Of a stretch of 64,000 nucleotides of DNA, positions 52,669-63,733 are shown piece after piece. How positions within the stretch are numbered: the first letter of the stretch is position 1; every line of letters starts with the position of its first letter. Source of the DNA: Pacificoceanicola onchidii (GTDB lineage: Bacteria > Pseudomonadota > Alphaproteobacteria > Rhodobacterales > Rhodobacteraceae); contig NZ_SRXY01000004.1 of the NCBI RefSeq assembly GCF_004804335.1, forward strand, positions 248,001 to 312,000. Reading direction: 5' to 3'. The notes beneath the pieces are model-generated. The model was not told the origin of the DNA. It was given only the letters and a program-made list of their open reading frames with translations, and did not search any database. A program made the translations under genes and the position numbers.

Positions 52669-55149
52669 ATGAGCGATAACGACGGTAAGAAAACATTGGG
52701 TTTGCGCGGTGGCGCCCGCTCGGGGAACGTGAAGCAGAGCTTCAGCCACGGGCGGACCAAGAACGTCGTGGTGGAAACCAAGCGCAAGCGAGTCGTCGTG
52801 CCCAAGCCGGGCGCAGGCGGAGCGAAAGGCGTGGGCGGCGGAGCCCTTGGCGGATCCGGCGCGAAACGCCCCGCAGGTATTTCCGACGCGGAAATGGAAC
52901 GCCGCTTGAAAGCGTTGCAAGCAGCCAAGGCCCGCGAGGTTGAGGAAGCTGCGCAACGTGCAGCAGAAGAGAAAAAGCGCGCCGAACAGCGTGAGCGTCT
53001 TCGCGCCGAAAAAGAACAGAAAGAACGTGAGCAGCGCGAAGCCGAGGAAGCGCTGAAGCGCAAGGCCGAGGAAGAAGAGCGCAAAGCTCGCGAAGCGGCG
53101 GAAGCCGCCAAGGCCGCTGCAGCCGCGCCTGCTCCCGCCGAAGCACCGCGCACCGCGCGGGCACCCAAGGAGAAAGAGGCCCCGCGCCGGACATCCCCGG
53201 GCCAGGACCGCGACGACCGCGGCCGTGGCAAGAAGGGTGGCGGCGATGGGCGCCGCTCCGGCAAGCTGACCCTGAATCAGGCGCTTGGCGGCGAAGGCGG
53301 TCGCCAGAAGTCCATGGCCGCGATGAAGCGCAAGCAGGAGCGTGCGCGTCAGAAGGCGATGGGCGGCACTCAGCAGCGCGAAAAGGTCGTACGCGACGTT
53401 CAACTGCCCGAGGCGATCACCGTGGCGGAGCTTGCCAACCGCATGGCAGAGCGCGTGGCCGATGTGGTCAAGGCGCTGATGACAAACGGCATCATGGCGA
53501 CGCAGAACCAGACCATCGATCAGGACACCGCGGAGCTCATCATCGAAGAGTTCGGTCACTCTGTGACCCGTGTTTCCGACGCGGACGTCGAAGACGTCAT
53601 CAAGGAAGTCGAAGACAAGGAAGAAGACCTGCAAGGCCGTCCGCCCGTGATCACCATCATGGGCCACGTCGACCACGGCAAAACTTCCCTGCTCGACGCG
53701 ATTCGCGACGCGAAGGTCACCGCCGGCGAGGCTGGCGGTATTACGCAGCACATCGGCGCGTATCAGGTCGTCACTGACGGCGGCACCACCCTGTCGTTCC
53801 TCGACACCCCCGGCCACGCGGCCTTTACCTCCATGCGCTCGCGCGGCGCTCAGGTAACGGACATCGTGGTTCTGGTGGTTGCCGCGGACGACGCGGTCAT
53901 GCCGCAGACGATTGAGGCGATCAATCACGCCAAAGCGGCCGAAGTGCCGATGATCGTTGCGATCAACAAAGTCGACAAACCCACCGCGAACCCGACCAAG
54001 GTGCGCACGGATCTTCTCCAGCACGAAGTAATCGTGGAAGAGATGTCCGGTGAAGTTCAGGACGTCGAGGTCTCAGCTCATACCGGCCAGGGTCTCGACG
54101 AACTGCTCGAAGCCATCGCGCTTCAGGCGGAAATTCTCGAACTCAAGGCGAACCCGGACCGCGCCGCGCAAGGTGCTGTCATCGAAGCGCAGCTTGACGT
54201 GGGTCGCGGCCCCGTTGCCACCGTTCTCGTACAGAACGGCACGCTGCGTCAGGGCGATATCTTTGTTGTGGGCGAGCAGTACGGTAAAGTCCGCGCACTC
54301 ATCAACGACAAGGGCGAGCGCGTCAAGGAAGCGGGTCCGTCGGTTCCGGTCGAGGTGCTTGGTCTCAACGGGACGCCCGAGGCTGGTGACGTTCTGAACG
54401 TGACCGAGACCGAAGCGCAAGCCCGCGAGATTGCTGAGTACCGCGCTAACGTGGCCAAGGAGAAGCGCGCCGCCGCCGGTGCCGCGACGACCCTTGAGCA
54501 GCTCATGCAAAAGGCCAAGGAAGACGAGAACGTCAGCGAGCTGCCGGTTCTGGTCAAGGCCGACGTGCAGGGTTCTGCCGAAGCCATCGTTCAGGCACTG
54601 GAAAAGGTCGGCAACGAGGAGGTACGCGTGCGCGTGCTGCACTCCGGTGTGGGTGCGATCACCGAAACCGACGTCGGCCTTGCCGAAGCATCCGGTTGCC
54701 CGGTGATCGGTTTCAACGTCCGTGCTAACGCCTCCGCGCGCAACACAGCGAACCAGAAGGGTGTCGAAATCCGCTACTATAGCGTTATCTATGACCTTGT
54801 GGACGACGTGAAAGCAGCGGCTTCCGGCCTTTTGTCGAACGAGATCCGCGAGAACTTCATCGGTTACGCAACCATCAAGGAAACCTTCAAGGTTACCGGC
54901 GTTGGCCGCGTGGCGGGCTGTCTGGTTACCGAAGGCGTTGCACGCCGCTCCGCTGGTGTGCGCCTTCTGCGCGACAACGTGGTTATCCACGAAGGTACGC
55001 TCAAGACGCTCAAGCGTTTCAAGGACGAGGTTGCCGAGGTTATTTCCGGCCAGGAATGCGGTATGGCCTTCGAAAACTACGACGATATTCGTCCGAACGA
55101 CGTCATCGAGATTTTCGAACGCGAAGAGATCGAACGCTCGCTGGACTAA
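52669..55149 (+). CDS. infB: Translation initiation factor IF-2
   Basis: IF-2 places initiator fMet-tRNA on the 30S subunit and hydrolyses GTP on subunit joining. The 826 residues comprise a long, low-complexity Ala/Glu/Lys/Arg-rich N-terminal region (to about 230), the IF2N helix-bundle domain, then the GTPase with [17 protein letters not shown] near 330, DTPGH near 378 and NKVDKP near 430, and C-terminal domains ending [17 protein letters not shown]. It ends the operon, with an intrinsic terminator 20 bp after the stop. Confidence 0.97.
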   Translation: MSDNDGKKTLGLRGGARSGNVKQSFSHGRTKNVVVETKRKRVVVPKPGAGGAKGVGGGALGGSGAKRPAGISDAEMERRLKALQAAKAREVEEAAQRAAEEKKRAEQRERLRAEKEQKEREQREAEEALKRKAEEEERKAREAAEAAKAAAAAPAPAEAPRTARAPKEKEAPRRTSPGQDRDDRGRGKKGGGDGRRSGKLTLNQALGGEGGRQKSMAAMKRKQERARQKAMGGTQQREKVVRDVQLPEAITVAELANRMAERVADVVKALMTNGIMATQNQTIDQDTAELIIEEFGHSVTRVSDADVEDVIKEVEDKEEDLQGRPPVITIMGHVDHGKTSLLDAIRDAKVTAGEAGGITQHIGAYQVVTDGGTTLSFLDTPGHAAFTSMRSRGAQVTDIVVLVVAADDAVMPQTIEAINHAKAAEVPMIVAINKVDKPTANPTKVRTDLLQHEVIVEEMSGEVQDVEVSAHTGQGLDELLEAIALQAEILELKANPDRAAQGAVIEAQLDVGRGPVATVLVQNGTLRQGDIFVVGEQYGKVRALINDKGERVKEAGPSVPVEVLGLNGTPEAGDVLNVTETEAQAREIAEYRANVAKEKRAAAGAATTLEQLMQKAKEDENVSELPVLVKADVQGSAEAIVQALEKVGNEEVRVRVLHSGVGAITETDVGLAEASGCPVIGFNVRANASARNTANQKGVEIRYYSVIYDLVDDVKAAASGLLSNEIRENFIGYATIKETFKVTGVGRVAGCLVTEGVARRSAGVRLLRDNVVIHEGTLKTLKRFKDEVAEVISGQECGMAFENYDDIRPNDVIEIFEREEIERSLD

Positions 55150-55170
55150 CTCCCTGCACACACAAAAGAA

Positions 55171-55199
55171 AAGGCGCTCCGAAACGAGCGCCTTTTTTG
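55171..55199 (+). terminator. Terminator of the rimP-infB operon
   Basis: A 9-bp stem (AAGGCGCTC / GAGCGCCTT) with a 6-base loop and a T-rich tail (TTTTTTG). Confidence 0.9.
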
Positions 55200-55238
55200 T
55201 TTGAGCATGTCGTTGTGAGTGTCGTGGAAACGGCGCGC

Positions 55239-55373
55239 TCAGGCAGCTTTGCCAACAGGCAAACCGGTGTAAATTCTGTCGCCAACTCGTACGGAGATAC
55301 GGCCATCAGGCAGAGTCTTCTCCAAAAGACCCTGAACTGACACGCAACTCCCCAAAATCACAGTGCGTAACAT
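55239..55373 (-). CDS. 44-residue small protein
   Basis: A short gene starting at ATG 55373 with GGGGAG seven bases upstream. The product, MLRTVILGSC.. then a VRVGDRIYTGLPVG tail, is a short beta-rich basic peptide with one Cys. Roseobacters carry similar uncharacterised proteins in my recollection. It ends 40 bp from the infB terminator, convergent with it. No function is recognised. Confidence 0.5.
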   Translation of the reverse strand: MLRTVILGSCVSVQGLLEKTLPDGRISVRVGDRIYTGLPVGKAA

Positions 55374-55543
55374 GACATTTCTCCCCCATGTCAACGAGTA
55401 CGTCCAAGATAAGAGGATTCTGTCATTGAATCTATAAATGTCAGTTAACAAACCGTCACAAAAGCCCACAAAACTGGCGGAAATTTTGTGCTTTTGCCCG
55501 TCTCGGCAACAAAATGGCTCGATCAACCGATACGGGAGGCGAT

Positions 55544-55942
55544 TCAGAGCCAGTCTCTGAGAATCGGTATCAAGGGAATATCGGCCGGCGGCATGGGGTA
55601 ATCCCGCAGATTGCCTGGCGCGACCCACTTCAAAACCTGTCCTTCGCGTGCTTGCGGAATACCGTCCCACTTGCGACAGGCAAACAGCGGCATCAAAAGG
55701 TGAAACGTCTCGTAGGTATGCGATGCAAAGGTCAGCGGCGCGAGGCAACTGGACCACGTATCAATCCCAAGCTCTTCCTGGAGTTCCCTGATCAGCGCGG
55801 CTTCCGGCGTTTCGCCTGCCTCCACCTTGCCGCCGGGAAACTCCCAGAGACCGGCCATGGATTTGCCCTCAGGGCGCTGCGCCAACAAAACGCGCCCATC
55901 GGCGTCGATCAGCGCAACCGCTGAAACCAGAACAGTTTTCAT
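55544..55942 (-). CDS. mutT: 8-oxo-dGTP diphosphatase, MutT-type
   Basis: MutT removes oxidised guanine nucleotides from the pool and so lowers A-to-C mutation. The 132-residue protein has the complete Nudix box [24 protein letters not shown] (residues 38-61) after [20 protein letters not shown], the MutT-specific leader. The C-terminal helix and [18 protein letters not shown] match the family. It follows argJ by 25 bases on the same strand, so the two are probably co-transcribed. Confidence 0.92.
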   Translation of the reverse strand: MKTVLVSAVALIDADGRVLLAQRPEGKSMAGLWEFPGGKVEAGETPEAALIRELQEELGIDTWSSCLAPLTFASHTYETFHLLMPLFACRKWDGIPQAREGQVLKWVAPGNLRDYPMPPADIPLIPILRDWL

Positions 55943-55967
55943 GACAGCCCTCTAAACAAACATCTGA

Positions 55968-57194
55968 TCAAGAACGATAATCCGCATTGATCGTGATGTA
56001 TCCGTGTGTCAGGTCGCAAGTCCAGACGGTCGCCGAGCCTTGCCCTATACCGATATCCACCGAAATATCGATCTCTGGCTGCTTCATCAGTGCGGCGCCG
56101 TCTTCTTCACGATAGGTCTCGGCAACCCAACCGTTTTCGGCGACCAGCACATCCCCGAACCGAATGGACAAGAGATCCCGATCCGCAGCTGCACCGGATT
56201 TGCCAACGGCCATCACGATGCGTCCCCAATTCGGGTCCTCTCCCGCGATTGCGGTTTTGACCAGCGGGGAGTTGGCGATGGCCAGCGCATGAGTCCGGGC
56301 ATCGGCATCCGACGCCGCTCCCGCAACCTGAACGGTAATGAACTTCGTTGCGCCTTCGCCGTCGCGCACCACCTGGTGCGAGAGATTGCGCATGACCTCG
56401 TGCAAGGCCGCTTCGAACGCCGGCTCTTCCGTAACGTCCACGCCGGACGTTCCCGTCGCCCCCATCAAGAGGGTATCTGAAGTCGACGTATCGCTGTCCA
56501 CGGTGATGCAGTTGAAAGTGAGGGCGTTAAGACGGCTCACCATCGCCTGCAAAGCTTCGCGCGAAATCACCGCATCGGTAAAGATATAGACAAGCATCGT
56601 CGCCATATCCGGCGCGATCATGCCGGACCCCTTGGCGATCCCGGCGATATGCACGCGCCGACCCTCGATATCCACCGATACCGTCGCCCCTTTGGGGAAG
56701 GTGTCCGTGGTCATGATTGCCTGTGCAGCCTGATCCAGCGCCGTGTCATCAAGGGCGGCACTCAGATCGTCCAGCTTTGAAATGATGCGATCATGCGGCA
56801 GGCGTTCGCCAATCACCCCGGTCGAGCTGGTAAACACACGCTCTGCCGGAAGCCCGGTAACCTTGGCCACCGCTTCACAAATCGCCGCGACGGAGCCGTC
56901 TCCGGCCCGCCCGGTGAACGCGTTGGAGTTACCGGAGTTGACGATAATGGCCGCGCCTGCATCACTGTCCTTGCCGATCTTGGCCTGACAATCGAGCACG
57001 TTCGACGACCGGGTCGCAGACCGGGTAAACACCCCGGCCAACACGCTTCCAGGATCGAGCAGCGCAAGCATGACATCCTTGCGCCCCTCGTACTTCACAC
57101 CCGCTTCAACCGCGGCAAAGCGGACACCGGGGATGACGGGCAAGGTCGGGAAACGCTCCGGGGCGAGCGGCGAGACAGGCGCGGAATTGGCCAC
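55968..57194 (-). CDS. argJ: Bifunctional ornithine acetyltransferase/N-acetylglutamate synthase ArgJ
   Basis: ArgJ transfers the acetyl group of N-acetylornithine to glutamate in cyclic arginine synthesis. The 408-residue protein has the self-cleaving site MIAPDMATMLVYI (Thr nucleophile near residue 194), GKSGAA and NPNWGRIVMAVGKSG. The start is GTG 57194, directly after the TAA of the parvulin gene, with GGAGG five bases upstream; this strong site confirms a non-ATG start. It should be processed into alpha and beta chains. Confidence 0.95.
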   Translation of the reverse strand: MANSAPVSPLAPERFPTLPVIPGVRFAAVEAGVKYEGRKDVMLALLDPGSVLAGVFTRSATRSSNVLDCQAKIGKDSDAGAAIIVNSGNSNAFTGRAGDGSVAAICEAVAKVTGLPAERVFTSSTGVIGERLPHDRIISKLDDLSAALDDTALDQAAQAIMTTDTFPKGATVSVDIEGRRVHIAGIAKGSGMIAPDMATMLVYIFTDAVISREALQAMVSRLNALTFNCITVDSDTSTSDTLLMGATGTSGVDVTEEPAFEAALHEVMRNLSHQVVRDGEGATKFITVQVAGAASDADARTHALAIANSPLVKTAIAGEDPNWGRIVMAVGKSGAAADRDLLSIRFGDVLVAENGWVAETYREEDGAALMKQPEIDISVDIGIGQGSATVWTCDLTHGYITINADYRS

Positions 57195-58043
57195 TTAGTC
57201 CTCCAAAAGGTCGAAGTTGGTGATGATGGACGGATCAATCGAGGAATTGTCTTTGACGGAGACATCCGAGCTGCTCACACGCGAGTCGATGTATTCCGAA
57301 ACCGCCTCTTGCTGCAACGTGCCCATGATCTGCTCGCGGACGGCTTCGAGTTCCGGAGCTTCCTGTGTCCGGGTGTCGTTGAGCTTGATGACGTGCCAAC
57401 CAAACTGTGTCTGAACGGGACCGGTGATGTCGCCGGGGTTGAGGCTCTCAACCGCTTTCTGGAACGGTTCGACCATCATGCCTGCCGCGAACCAGCCAAG
57501 CTCTCCACCATTCGGCCCCGATGGACCTGTGGACTTGGCCTTGGCCGTTTCCGCAAAATCCGCACCGCTTTTGACTTCAGTCAGGATCGCTGCGGCTTCT
57601 TCCTCTGTTTCCACGAGAATGTGAGACGCATTGTATTCCTGCCCCTTTTCACCGTTCAGGTATTGAGCCTGATAGGCCGCTTTGATGGCGTCTTCGGTTA
57701 CGGCGCGCTCTGCGACATTTGCAATCGCTTCGGAAGCCAGCAGCGAACGACGCTCGTTTTCGAGCGAAACACGCACCCGCAGAGTCTCTGTCGCGAGATC
57801 GTCCTGGGCCATAGCCTCCTGCTGAACCAATTGATCCAGAATACCTTTCCAGAGCACGTCCGCCGGGAGCTGCTGGTATTGTTCGGGCAGAGTGGACCGG
57901 ACCGCGATCATGTGACCAACCGTGATCTGCGTGTCTCCCACCGTGGCAACCACGGTCGAAGCATTCGTGTCTTCGGCCCATGCGGGCAGCGCCGAAGCGA
58001 CCATCAAAGCGGCCGCGATGAGCGTTTTGCGTGACTTAAACAT
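57195..58043 (-). CDS. Parvulin-type periplasmic peptidyl-prolyl isomerase
   Basis: A 282-residue exported foldase. A signal peptide (to about residue 25, Ala-Trp-Ala) precedes a helical chaperone part, then the parvulin domain from about residue 130: NASHILVETEEEAAAILTEVKSGADFAETAK, GGELGWFAAGMMVEPFQKAV and QTQFGWHVIKLNDTR, with the His and Cys/Asp catalytic positions conserved. It resembles SurA/PrsA-like foldases of outer-membrane proteins. ATG 58043 agrees with the signal peptide; 16 upstream codons do not. It leads into argJ with no gap. Confidence 0.9.
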   Translation of the reverse strand: MFKSRKTLIAAALMVASALPAWAEDTNASTVVATVGDTQITVGHMIAVRSTLPEQYQQLPADVLWKGILDQLVQQEAMAQDDLATETLRVRVSLENERRSLLASEAIANVAERAVTEDAIKAAYQAQYLNGEKGQEYNASHILVETEEEAAAILTEVKSGADFAETAKAKSTGPSGPNGGELGWFAAGMMVEPFQKAVESLNPGDITGPVQTQFGWHVIKLNDTRTQEAPELEAVREQIMGTLQQEAVSEYIDSRVSSSDVSVKDNSSIDPSIITNFDLLED

Positions 58044-58217
58044 CCTGTTTTGTCCTTTCAGACAGGGCCGCGACACGGGCGGCGTTGACACTCTTCGGCC
58101 CGCCCCTTACATGCCCAAAAGGCTCTGCGTGGCCGGTCGTTCCCCTGTTTCATATGGGCTGTGTGCGAGGCGGGCAAGCAGATGCCGCACACGAAGATGG
58201 CAACAGGTACGACAGGC

Positions 58218-60938
58218 ATGCTTGGAAGAATCGCGCGCAAGGTGTTCGGCACCCCGAATGATCGCAAGATCAAGGCAACACGCCCACTGGTCGAGAAGGT
58301 CAACGCGCTGGAGGCCGAGTTCGAAAAACTCGACGATGCGGGCCTGATTGCCAAAACCGAAGAATTCAAAAAACGCGTCGCTGAAGGCGAGGATCTGGAC
58401 AAGCTCCTGCCGGAAGCTTTCGCAAATTGCCGCGAAGCCGCGAAACGCGCGCTTGGCTTGCGCGCCTTCGACACGCAGCTCATGGGGGGCATCTTCCTCC
58501 ATCAGGGCAACATCTCCGAGATGAAGACCGGTGAGGGCAAAACCCTCGTCGCCACCTTCCCGGCGTATCTTAATGCCTTGACCGGGCGCGGCGTGCACAT
58601 CGTGACGGTCAACGACTACCTTGCCAAGCGTGACGCTGAATGGATGAGCAAGGTTTATGGCGCGTTGGGCATGTCTACCGGCGTGGTCTATCCGCGCCAG
58701 CCCGAAGACGAGAAGAAGGCCGCGTACACCTGTGACGTGACCTATGCCACGAACAATGAGCTTGGTTTTGATTACCTGCGCGACAACATGAAGTCGGAGC
58801 TGAGTCAGATCAACCAGAAGGACCACTACTTCGCCGTGGTCGACGAGGTGGACTCGATCCTGGTTGACGAAGCGCGGACGCCGCTGATCATTTCCGGCCC
58901 CGCCGATGACCGCTCTGATCTCTACGTCGGTGTAGACAAGCTGATCCCGGAACTGTCGGATGAGCACTATACCATCGACGAAAAAACCCGGAACGTGACC
59001 TTCACCGATGAAGGCAACGAGTACCTCGAAGAACAATTGCTCGCCCGCGGTCTGCTCCCTGAAGGCCAGACGCTTTACGATCCGGAAAGCACCACGGTTG
59101 TGCACCACGTCAACCAGGGTCTGCGCGCGCACAAGCTGTTTACCAAGGACAAGGACTACATTGTCCGCGACGGCGAAGTTGTCCTGATCGACGAATTCAC
59201 CGGCCGCATGATGGCCGGCCGCCGCCTGTCGGAAGGTCTGCACCAGGCCATCGAGGCCAAGGAAGGTTGCCAGATTCAGCCTGAGAACGTGACACTCGCC
59301 TCCGTGACTTTCCAGAACTACTTCCGCCTTTACGACAAGCTCGGCGGCATGACCGGTACCGCGGCAACCGAAGCCGAGGAGTTCATGGAAATCTACGGCC
59401 TCGGCGTGGTCGAGGTTCCGACGAACCGCCCGATTGCCCGGATCGACGACGACGATGCGGTCTATCGCACCGCACGTGAAAAGTATGAGGCCATCGTCAA
59501 ACAGATCGGCGAATCCCATGAGAAGGGCCAGCCGGTGCTTGTGGGGACCACCTCCATCGAGAAGTCCGAAATGCTCAGCCAGATGCTGACAGCCGCGAAA
59601 CTGCCGCACAACGTGCTCAACGCGCGTCAGCACGAGCAGGAAGCGCAGATCGTGGCCGACGCGGGCAAGCTCGGCGCGGTGACCATCGCAACGAACATGG
59701 CCGGGCGCGGGACGGACATCAAACTCGGCGGCAATGTCGAGTTCAAGATCATGGAAGCCATTGCGGCTGACCCGGACGCCGACCCCGAGGCGATCCGGAC
59801 CCGGATCGAAGAGGAACACACCAAAGACGAACAGGCGGTCAAGGACGCCGGTGGCCTCTACGTTCTGGCTACCGAACGTCACGAAAGCCGCCGCATCGAC
59901 AACCAGCTGCGCGGCCGCTCTGGCCGTCAGGGTGACCCGGGCCGCTCGTCTTTCTATCTCTCGCTCGAAGATGACCTGATGCGTATCTTCGGCTCCGAAC
60001 GTTTGGAAAAAGTGCTCTCCACGCTTGGCATGAAAGAAGGAGAAGCGATTGTGCACCCTTGGGTGAACAAGTCGCTGGAGCGCGCGCAAGCGAAGGTCGA
60101 GGGGCGCAACTTCGACATCCGCAAGCAGCTTCTGAAATTCGACGACGTGATGAACGATCAGCGCAAGGTGATCTTCTCCCAGCGCCGCGAAATCATGGAA
60201 GCGCAGGACCTGTCCGAGATCATTCAGGATATGCGCCACGAAGTGATCAATGAACTGGTCGACATCTACGCCCCGCCCAAGGCCTACGCCGAACAGTGGG
60301 ACGCGGAAGGTCTTTACGCGGCCTGCATCGAAAAGCTGGGCATTGATCAGCCCGTGATCGAATGGGCCGACGAAGACGGTGTCGATCAGGACGTTCTGCG
60401 TGAACGTCTTGAAGAGGCGTCTGACGCGCTCATGGCGGAGAAAACCGAGGCCTTTGGACCCGACACCATGCGCCAGATCGAGAAGCAGGTTCTATTGCAG
60501 ACCATCGATTCCAAATGGCGCGAGCACCTGTTGACGCTGGAGCACCTGCGCTCCGTTGTTGGCTTCCGTGGATACGCTCAGCGCGATCCGCTGAACGAGT
60601 ACAAGAACGAAGCGTTCCAGTTGTTCGAGAGCCTTCTGGGCAGCTTGCGTGAGCAAGTCACGCAGCAGCTCAGCCAGGTCCGTCCGATGACGCAGGAAGA
60701 GCAGCAGGCGATGATGCAGCAGCTCGCCCAGCAGCAGGCTGCCATGCAGCGCGCGGCACAGGATGCCCAGCCGGAACGCGAAGCTGTTCTGCCCACGGCG
60801 GTGGACGAAGCCTCGCTGCAACCGCGCGAGGGCTTTGACGAAAACGATCCGTCTACCTGGGGCAATCCGGGACGCAATGATCTGTGTCCCTGTGGCTCCG
60901 GAAAGAAGTTCAAGCATTGCCACGGCAAGCTGGCTTAA
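58218..60938 (+). CDS. secA: Preprotein translocase ATPase SecA
   Basis: SecA drives preproteins through SecYEG. The 906-residue protein begins [25 protein letters not shown]; motifs include [17 protein letters not shown] near residue 103, [22 protein letters not shown] near 208 and [14 protein letters not shown] near 495. The extreme C-terminus has the zinc/SecB site [17 protein letters not shown] 58218 is chosen by homology; nineteen upstream codons have no family support. It is divergent from the parvulin gene. Confidence 0.97.
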   Translation: MLGRIARKVFGTPNDRKIKATRPLVEKVNALEAEFEKLDDAGLIAKTEEFKKRVAEGEDLDKLLPEAFANCREAAKRALGLRAFDTQLMGGIFLHQGNISEMKTGEGKTLVATFPAYLNALTGRGVHIVTVNDYLAKRDAEWMSKVYGALGMSTGVVYPRQPEDEKKAAYTCDVTYATNNELGFDYLRDNMKSELSQINQKDHYFAVVDEVDSILVDEARTPLIISGPADDRSDLYVGVDKLIPELSDEHYTIDEKTRNVTFTDEGNEYLEEQLLARGLLPEGQTLYDPESTTVVHHVNQGLRAHKLFTKDKDYIVRDGEVVLIDEFTGRMMAGRRLSEGLHQAIEAKEGCQIQPENVTLASVTFQNYFRLYDKLGGMTGTAATEAEEFMEIYGLGVVEVPTNRPIARIDDDDAVYRTAREKYEAIVKQIGESHEKGQPVLVGTTSIEKSEMLSQMLTAAKLPHNVLNARQHEQEAQIVADAGKLGAVTIATNMAGRGTDIKLGGNVEFKIMEAIAADPDADPEAIRTRIEEEHTKDEQAVKDAGGLYVLATERHESRRIDNQLRGRSGRQGDPGRSSFYLSLEDDLMRIFGSERLEKVLSTLGMKEGEAIVHPWVNKSLERAQAKVEGRNFDIRKQLLKFDDVMNDQRKVIFSQRREIMEAQDLSEIIQDMRHEVINELVDIYAPPKAYAEQWDAEGLYAACIEKLGIDQPVIEWADEDGVDQDVLRERLEEASDALMAEKTEAFGPDTMRQIEKQVLLQTIDSKWREHLLTLEHLRSVVGFRGYAQRDPLNEYKNEAFQLFESLLGSLREQVTQQLSQVRPMTQEEQQAMMQQLAQQQAAMQRAAQDAQPEREAVLPTAVDEASLQPREGFDENDPSTWGNPGRNDLCPCGSGKKFKHCHGKLA

Positions 60939-61086
60939 GCGCGTTGATCTGATCTGCCCGGCGGCAACGGGCAGATCCGCGCCCCAATTCGGGCGCGAAT
61001 GCCGCAATGACTCCGCCCGAGCGACAAAACCGCGCCGCTTTTCTTAAGCACAGTGTCTCCCATCAGTTACCCTATGGGAGGCCAGT

Positions 61087-62097
61087 ATGGCACGTCTCAA
61101 GAGCTACATCCTCGGCGGCGCGACACTCGGTTGTGCGATGGCCATTGGCTACATCATGCAATACGGCTTTGCCCTTCCCGGTGGGCAACAGACCAGTGAC
61201 GCGGGCGCGATCGAGGTCACCGATATCACGCTGACAACCTCCGGGCTGGGCGCGCCCCGCGCACCCCTGACTGGCGCGCAACCGGAGTTCGACGGCCCGC
61301 TGGGCAGCGAGCCGGTCCGTGTTGCCGCAGCAGCAGATCCGCAAGCCTCCGACATTTCCATGGCAAAGACAGTGACCGTGCCGGGCGGGCGCTCCACAAC
61401 CCCTATTCCGCCGCCAGAATGCGCCATTTCAATGGAAGCCACCACATCTGCCGGGGCCATGGTATCGCTCGCCGTTGATGCGCCGTGCAACGCCAATGAA
61501 CGCGTGACGATCCATCACCATGGAATGATGTTCACCGATGTCATGGCCGAAGACGGCAGTTTGAACATTGCAGTACCGGCCTTGACCGAAAACGCCCTGT
61601 TCATCGCGGCCTTTTCCAACGGTGAAGGGGCCACCGCCTCCGCCGAAGTCACGTCTCTGGCCTTCTATGATCGCGTGGCGGTTCAATGGAAAGGCGACAC
61701 CGGCCTGCAACTGCACGCTCGGGAGTTTGCCGCTGACTATTTCACCACGGGCCACGTCTGGGCCGAATCCTCGGGTGATCTTGCAGCCGCCGCCAATGGC
61801 GAAGGCGGGTTTCTGGTGCGCCTTGGCGAGACCAACGCGCCGGATGCCTTGATGGCAGAGGTCTACACCTTCCCCTCCGGCACAGCCAAGAAGTCCGGCG
61901 ACATCCTCTTGTCTGTCGAAGCGGAAGTCACCGAGGTGAACTGCGACGCACAAGTCGAAGCGCAAACTCTGGACGTTCGTGGCGGCGAGGCGTTGCGCGT
62001 GGGTGACTTGACGCTCGAAATCCCTGCTTGCGACAGCGTCGGTGACTTTCTGGTGTTGAAAAACATCGTCCAAGACCTGAAAGTCGCGGCACGCTAA
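61087..62097 (+). CDS. Membrane-anchored periplasmic protein of unknown function
   Basis: A 336-residue protein with one N-terminal hydrophobic segment (about residues 9-30) acting as a signal anchor. The rest is acidic, Ala/Thr/Val-rich and beta-strand-like, with the conserved-looking motifs PPPECAISMEATTSAGAMVSLAVDAPC and RVTIHHHGMMFTD near residues 110-160; four Cys may form two disulfides. Some databases label such proteins translocase without evidence. It shares an operon with the following gene (22 bp gap). Function is unknown. Confidence 0.7.
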   Translation: MARLKSYILGGATLGCAMAIGYIMQYGFALPGGQQTSDAGAIEVTDITLTTSGLGAPRAPLTGAQPEFDGPLGSEPVRVAAAADPQASDISMAKTVTVPGGRSTTPIPPPECAISMEATTSAGAMVSLAVDAPCNANERVTIHHHGMMFTDVMAEDGSLNIAVPALTENALFIAAFSNGEGATASAEVTSLAFYDRVAVQWKGDTGLQLHAREFAADYFTTGHVWAESSGDLAAAANGEGGFLVRLGETNAPDALMAEVYTFPSGTAKKSGDILLSVEAEVTEVNCDAQVEAQTLDVRGGEALRVGDLTLEIPACDSVGDFLVLKNIVQDLKVAAR

Positions 62098-62119
62098 GCC
62101 ACGGCAACACGGGTTTCCC

Positions 62120-63679
62120 ATGCGACATGTCTGTGCGGCGATCTTCGCCGCACTTTTCTTTTTTCTGACGGGAGTTACCGCGGCCCTTGCGCAGGATATC
62201 ACCCTGCGATCCCGGGACGGCGGAGTAGAGCTAACCGGCACGCTTCTCGGTTTCGATGGCGAGTTCTATCGCCTGAAAACGCAATATGGCGAGCTGACCG
62301 TCGACAGCTCAGGGGTGCTGTGTGAGGGGGTCGGTTGTCCATCTCTGACAGACTTTGTTGCCGAATTGACGATTTCGGGTTCGTCCACCATCGGCACGGT
62401 TCTGATGCCCGCCCTGATCGAAGCCTTTGCCTTACGGAGCGGATTGAGCGCCAAACGGGAGACGACCGGGCCGGACAGCTTCATCTATCAACTGACGGAC
62501 ACCGACACCGGGAAAACCACCGGTCGCTTCTTTTTCCATCTCACCAACACCGATACGGGATTTGCTGATCTGCTCGCGGACGAGGCCGATATGGTCATGG
62601 CGATGCGCGAAATTCGCCCGCTTGAATTGGAGCAGGCACGGGCTGCAGGCCTTGGCGATATGAAAAAACCGGGCCGGAGCCGCGTTCTTGCGCTCGATGC
62701 CATGGTGCCGGTTGTCGCGGCGAACAACCCTGTGGACGCAATTTCGCCGAGCGACCTTTCCAAGCTTCTGCGTGGCGATGTCAGAAACTGGCAAGCCCTT
62801 GGGGGGCCTGACGCTCCGGTCACCTTACATATGCGCGACGCGAAGTCAGGTTTGGCCCAAGGCGTCGAAGACCGGCTCCTCAAGGAAAACGGCACGCCTA
62901 GGGGCGAAACTCAGCGCCACGACACCAACGCGCGCTTGGCTGAAGCTGTGGCGGATGATCCCTTTGGTCTTGGCATTGCGAGTTACTCCGAAATTGGCAA
63001 CACAAAGCCTCTTGTCCTGACCGGCCCCTGTGGTTTCTCTCTCAGTGCCGCGCGGCGCACGATCAAAACCGAGGATTTTCCGCTCACCGCGCCGATGTTC
63101 CTCTACCTCCCCGCCCGCCGTCTGCCTGCCCTTGGCCGTGAGTTCCTCGCCTTCAGCCAATCCAATGCCGCGCAAATTGTCATCCGGCGCGCCGGGTTTG
63201 TTGACCAGGCACCAGAAGAAGTCCCAATTGATCTACAGGGAGACCGGCTCCGAAACGCTGTCGTTGTCGCCAACGGTGAGGAGGGCCTGACCCAACTCCA
63301 GCGCATGGCGGGCACCCTGTCCGGGATGAAGCGGCTCACCTTGTCGTTTCGATTTGAAGCGGGTTCATCGCGTCTCGATGCGCAGTCCCGATCCAACGTA
63401 CAACTGCTCGCGCGCGCATTGGAAAGCGGCACCTATGATGGCCGCCGTATGATGTTTGTGGGCTTCTCTGATGGGCAAGGGCCCGCGGAGGGCAACCTGA
63501 GGATCGCTCAAAAACGTGCCAAAACCGTGCAACGTGCGGTTCTGGAAGCTGCAGAAACCGCCGACTTGGACCAAGTCGACATCAGCAATAATGCCTTTGG
63601 CGAAGCGATGCCCATGGCCTGTGACGACAGTTCCTGGGGACGACAGGTGAACCGGCGCGTTGAAGTCTGGCTTGAGTAG
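62120..63679 (+). CDS. Phosphate-binding-like substrate-binding protein with OmpA domain
   Basis: A 519-residue exported protein. After a signal peptide (Ala-Leu-Ala-Gln near residue 28) comes a PstS-like periplasmic-binding domain with the SGSSTIGTVLMPALIEAF phosphate-loop-type motif near residues 92-110. A C-terminal OmpA-like domain follows (FRFEAGSSRLDAQSRSNVQLLARAL near 410 and RIAQKRAKTVQRAVLEAA), which binds peptidoglycan. It would therefore hold a ligand-binding domain against the cell wall. Ligand is unknown; there are no pst transporter genes nearby. Its transcript ends at the hairpin at 63687. Confidence 0.82.
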   Translation: MRHVCAAIFAALFFFLTGVTAALAQDITLRSRDGGVELTGTLLGFDGEFYRLKTQYGELTVDSSGVLCEGVGCPSLTDFVAELTISGSSTIGTVLMPALIEAFALRSGLSAKRETTGPDSFIYQLTDTDTGKTTGRFFFHLTNTDTGFADLLADEADMVMAMREIRPLELEQARAAGLGDMKKPGRSRVLALDAMVPVVAANNPVDAISPSDLSKLLRGDVRNWQALGGPDAPVTLHMRDAKSGLAQGVEDRLLKENGTPRGETQRHDTNARLAEAVADDPFGLGIASYSEIGNTKPLVLTGPCGFSLSAARRTIKTEDFPLTAPMFLYLPARRLPALGREFLAFSQSNAAQIVIRRAGFVDQAPEEVPIDLQGDRLRNAVVVANGEEGLTQLQRMAGTLSGMKRLTLSFRFEAGSSRLDAQSRSNVQLLARALESGTYDGRRMMFVGFSDGQGPAEGNLRIAQKRAKTVQRAVLEAAETADLDQVDISNNAFGEAMPMACDDSSWGRQVNRRVEVWLE

Positions 63680-63686
63680 AGACAAA

Positions 63687-63713
63687 AAAGGCGGCGCACA
63701 TGGCACCGCCTTT
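63687..63713 (+). terminator. Terminator between convergent genes
   Basis: AAAGGCGG / CCGCCTTT stem, extended by further partial pairing around an ACATG loop. A-rich and T-rich flanks suggest activity in both directions, for the OmpA-type gene and dnaJ. Confidence 0.75.
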
Positions 63714-63733
63714 GATAGTTCTTTTCAGGTCGA

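Noticed and set aside
52183-54024. Minus-strand open frame opposite the ylxR-infB genes
   Set aside because: The product is low complexity, reading the Ala/Glu/Lys-rich IF-2 N-terminus in reverse.
49093-55373. The small proteins at 49093-49275 and 55239-55373 as paralogues
   Set aside because: Only an RVGD stretch and general composition are shared; too short to claim.
58107-60239. Long minus-strand open frame opposite secA
   Set aside because: It is an antisense shadow of a conserved gene whose codons avoid stop complements; no start signals or family motifs.
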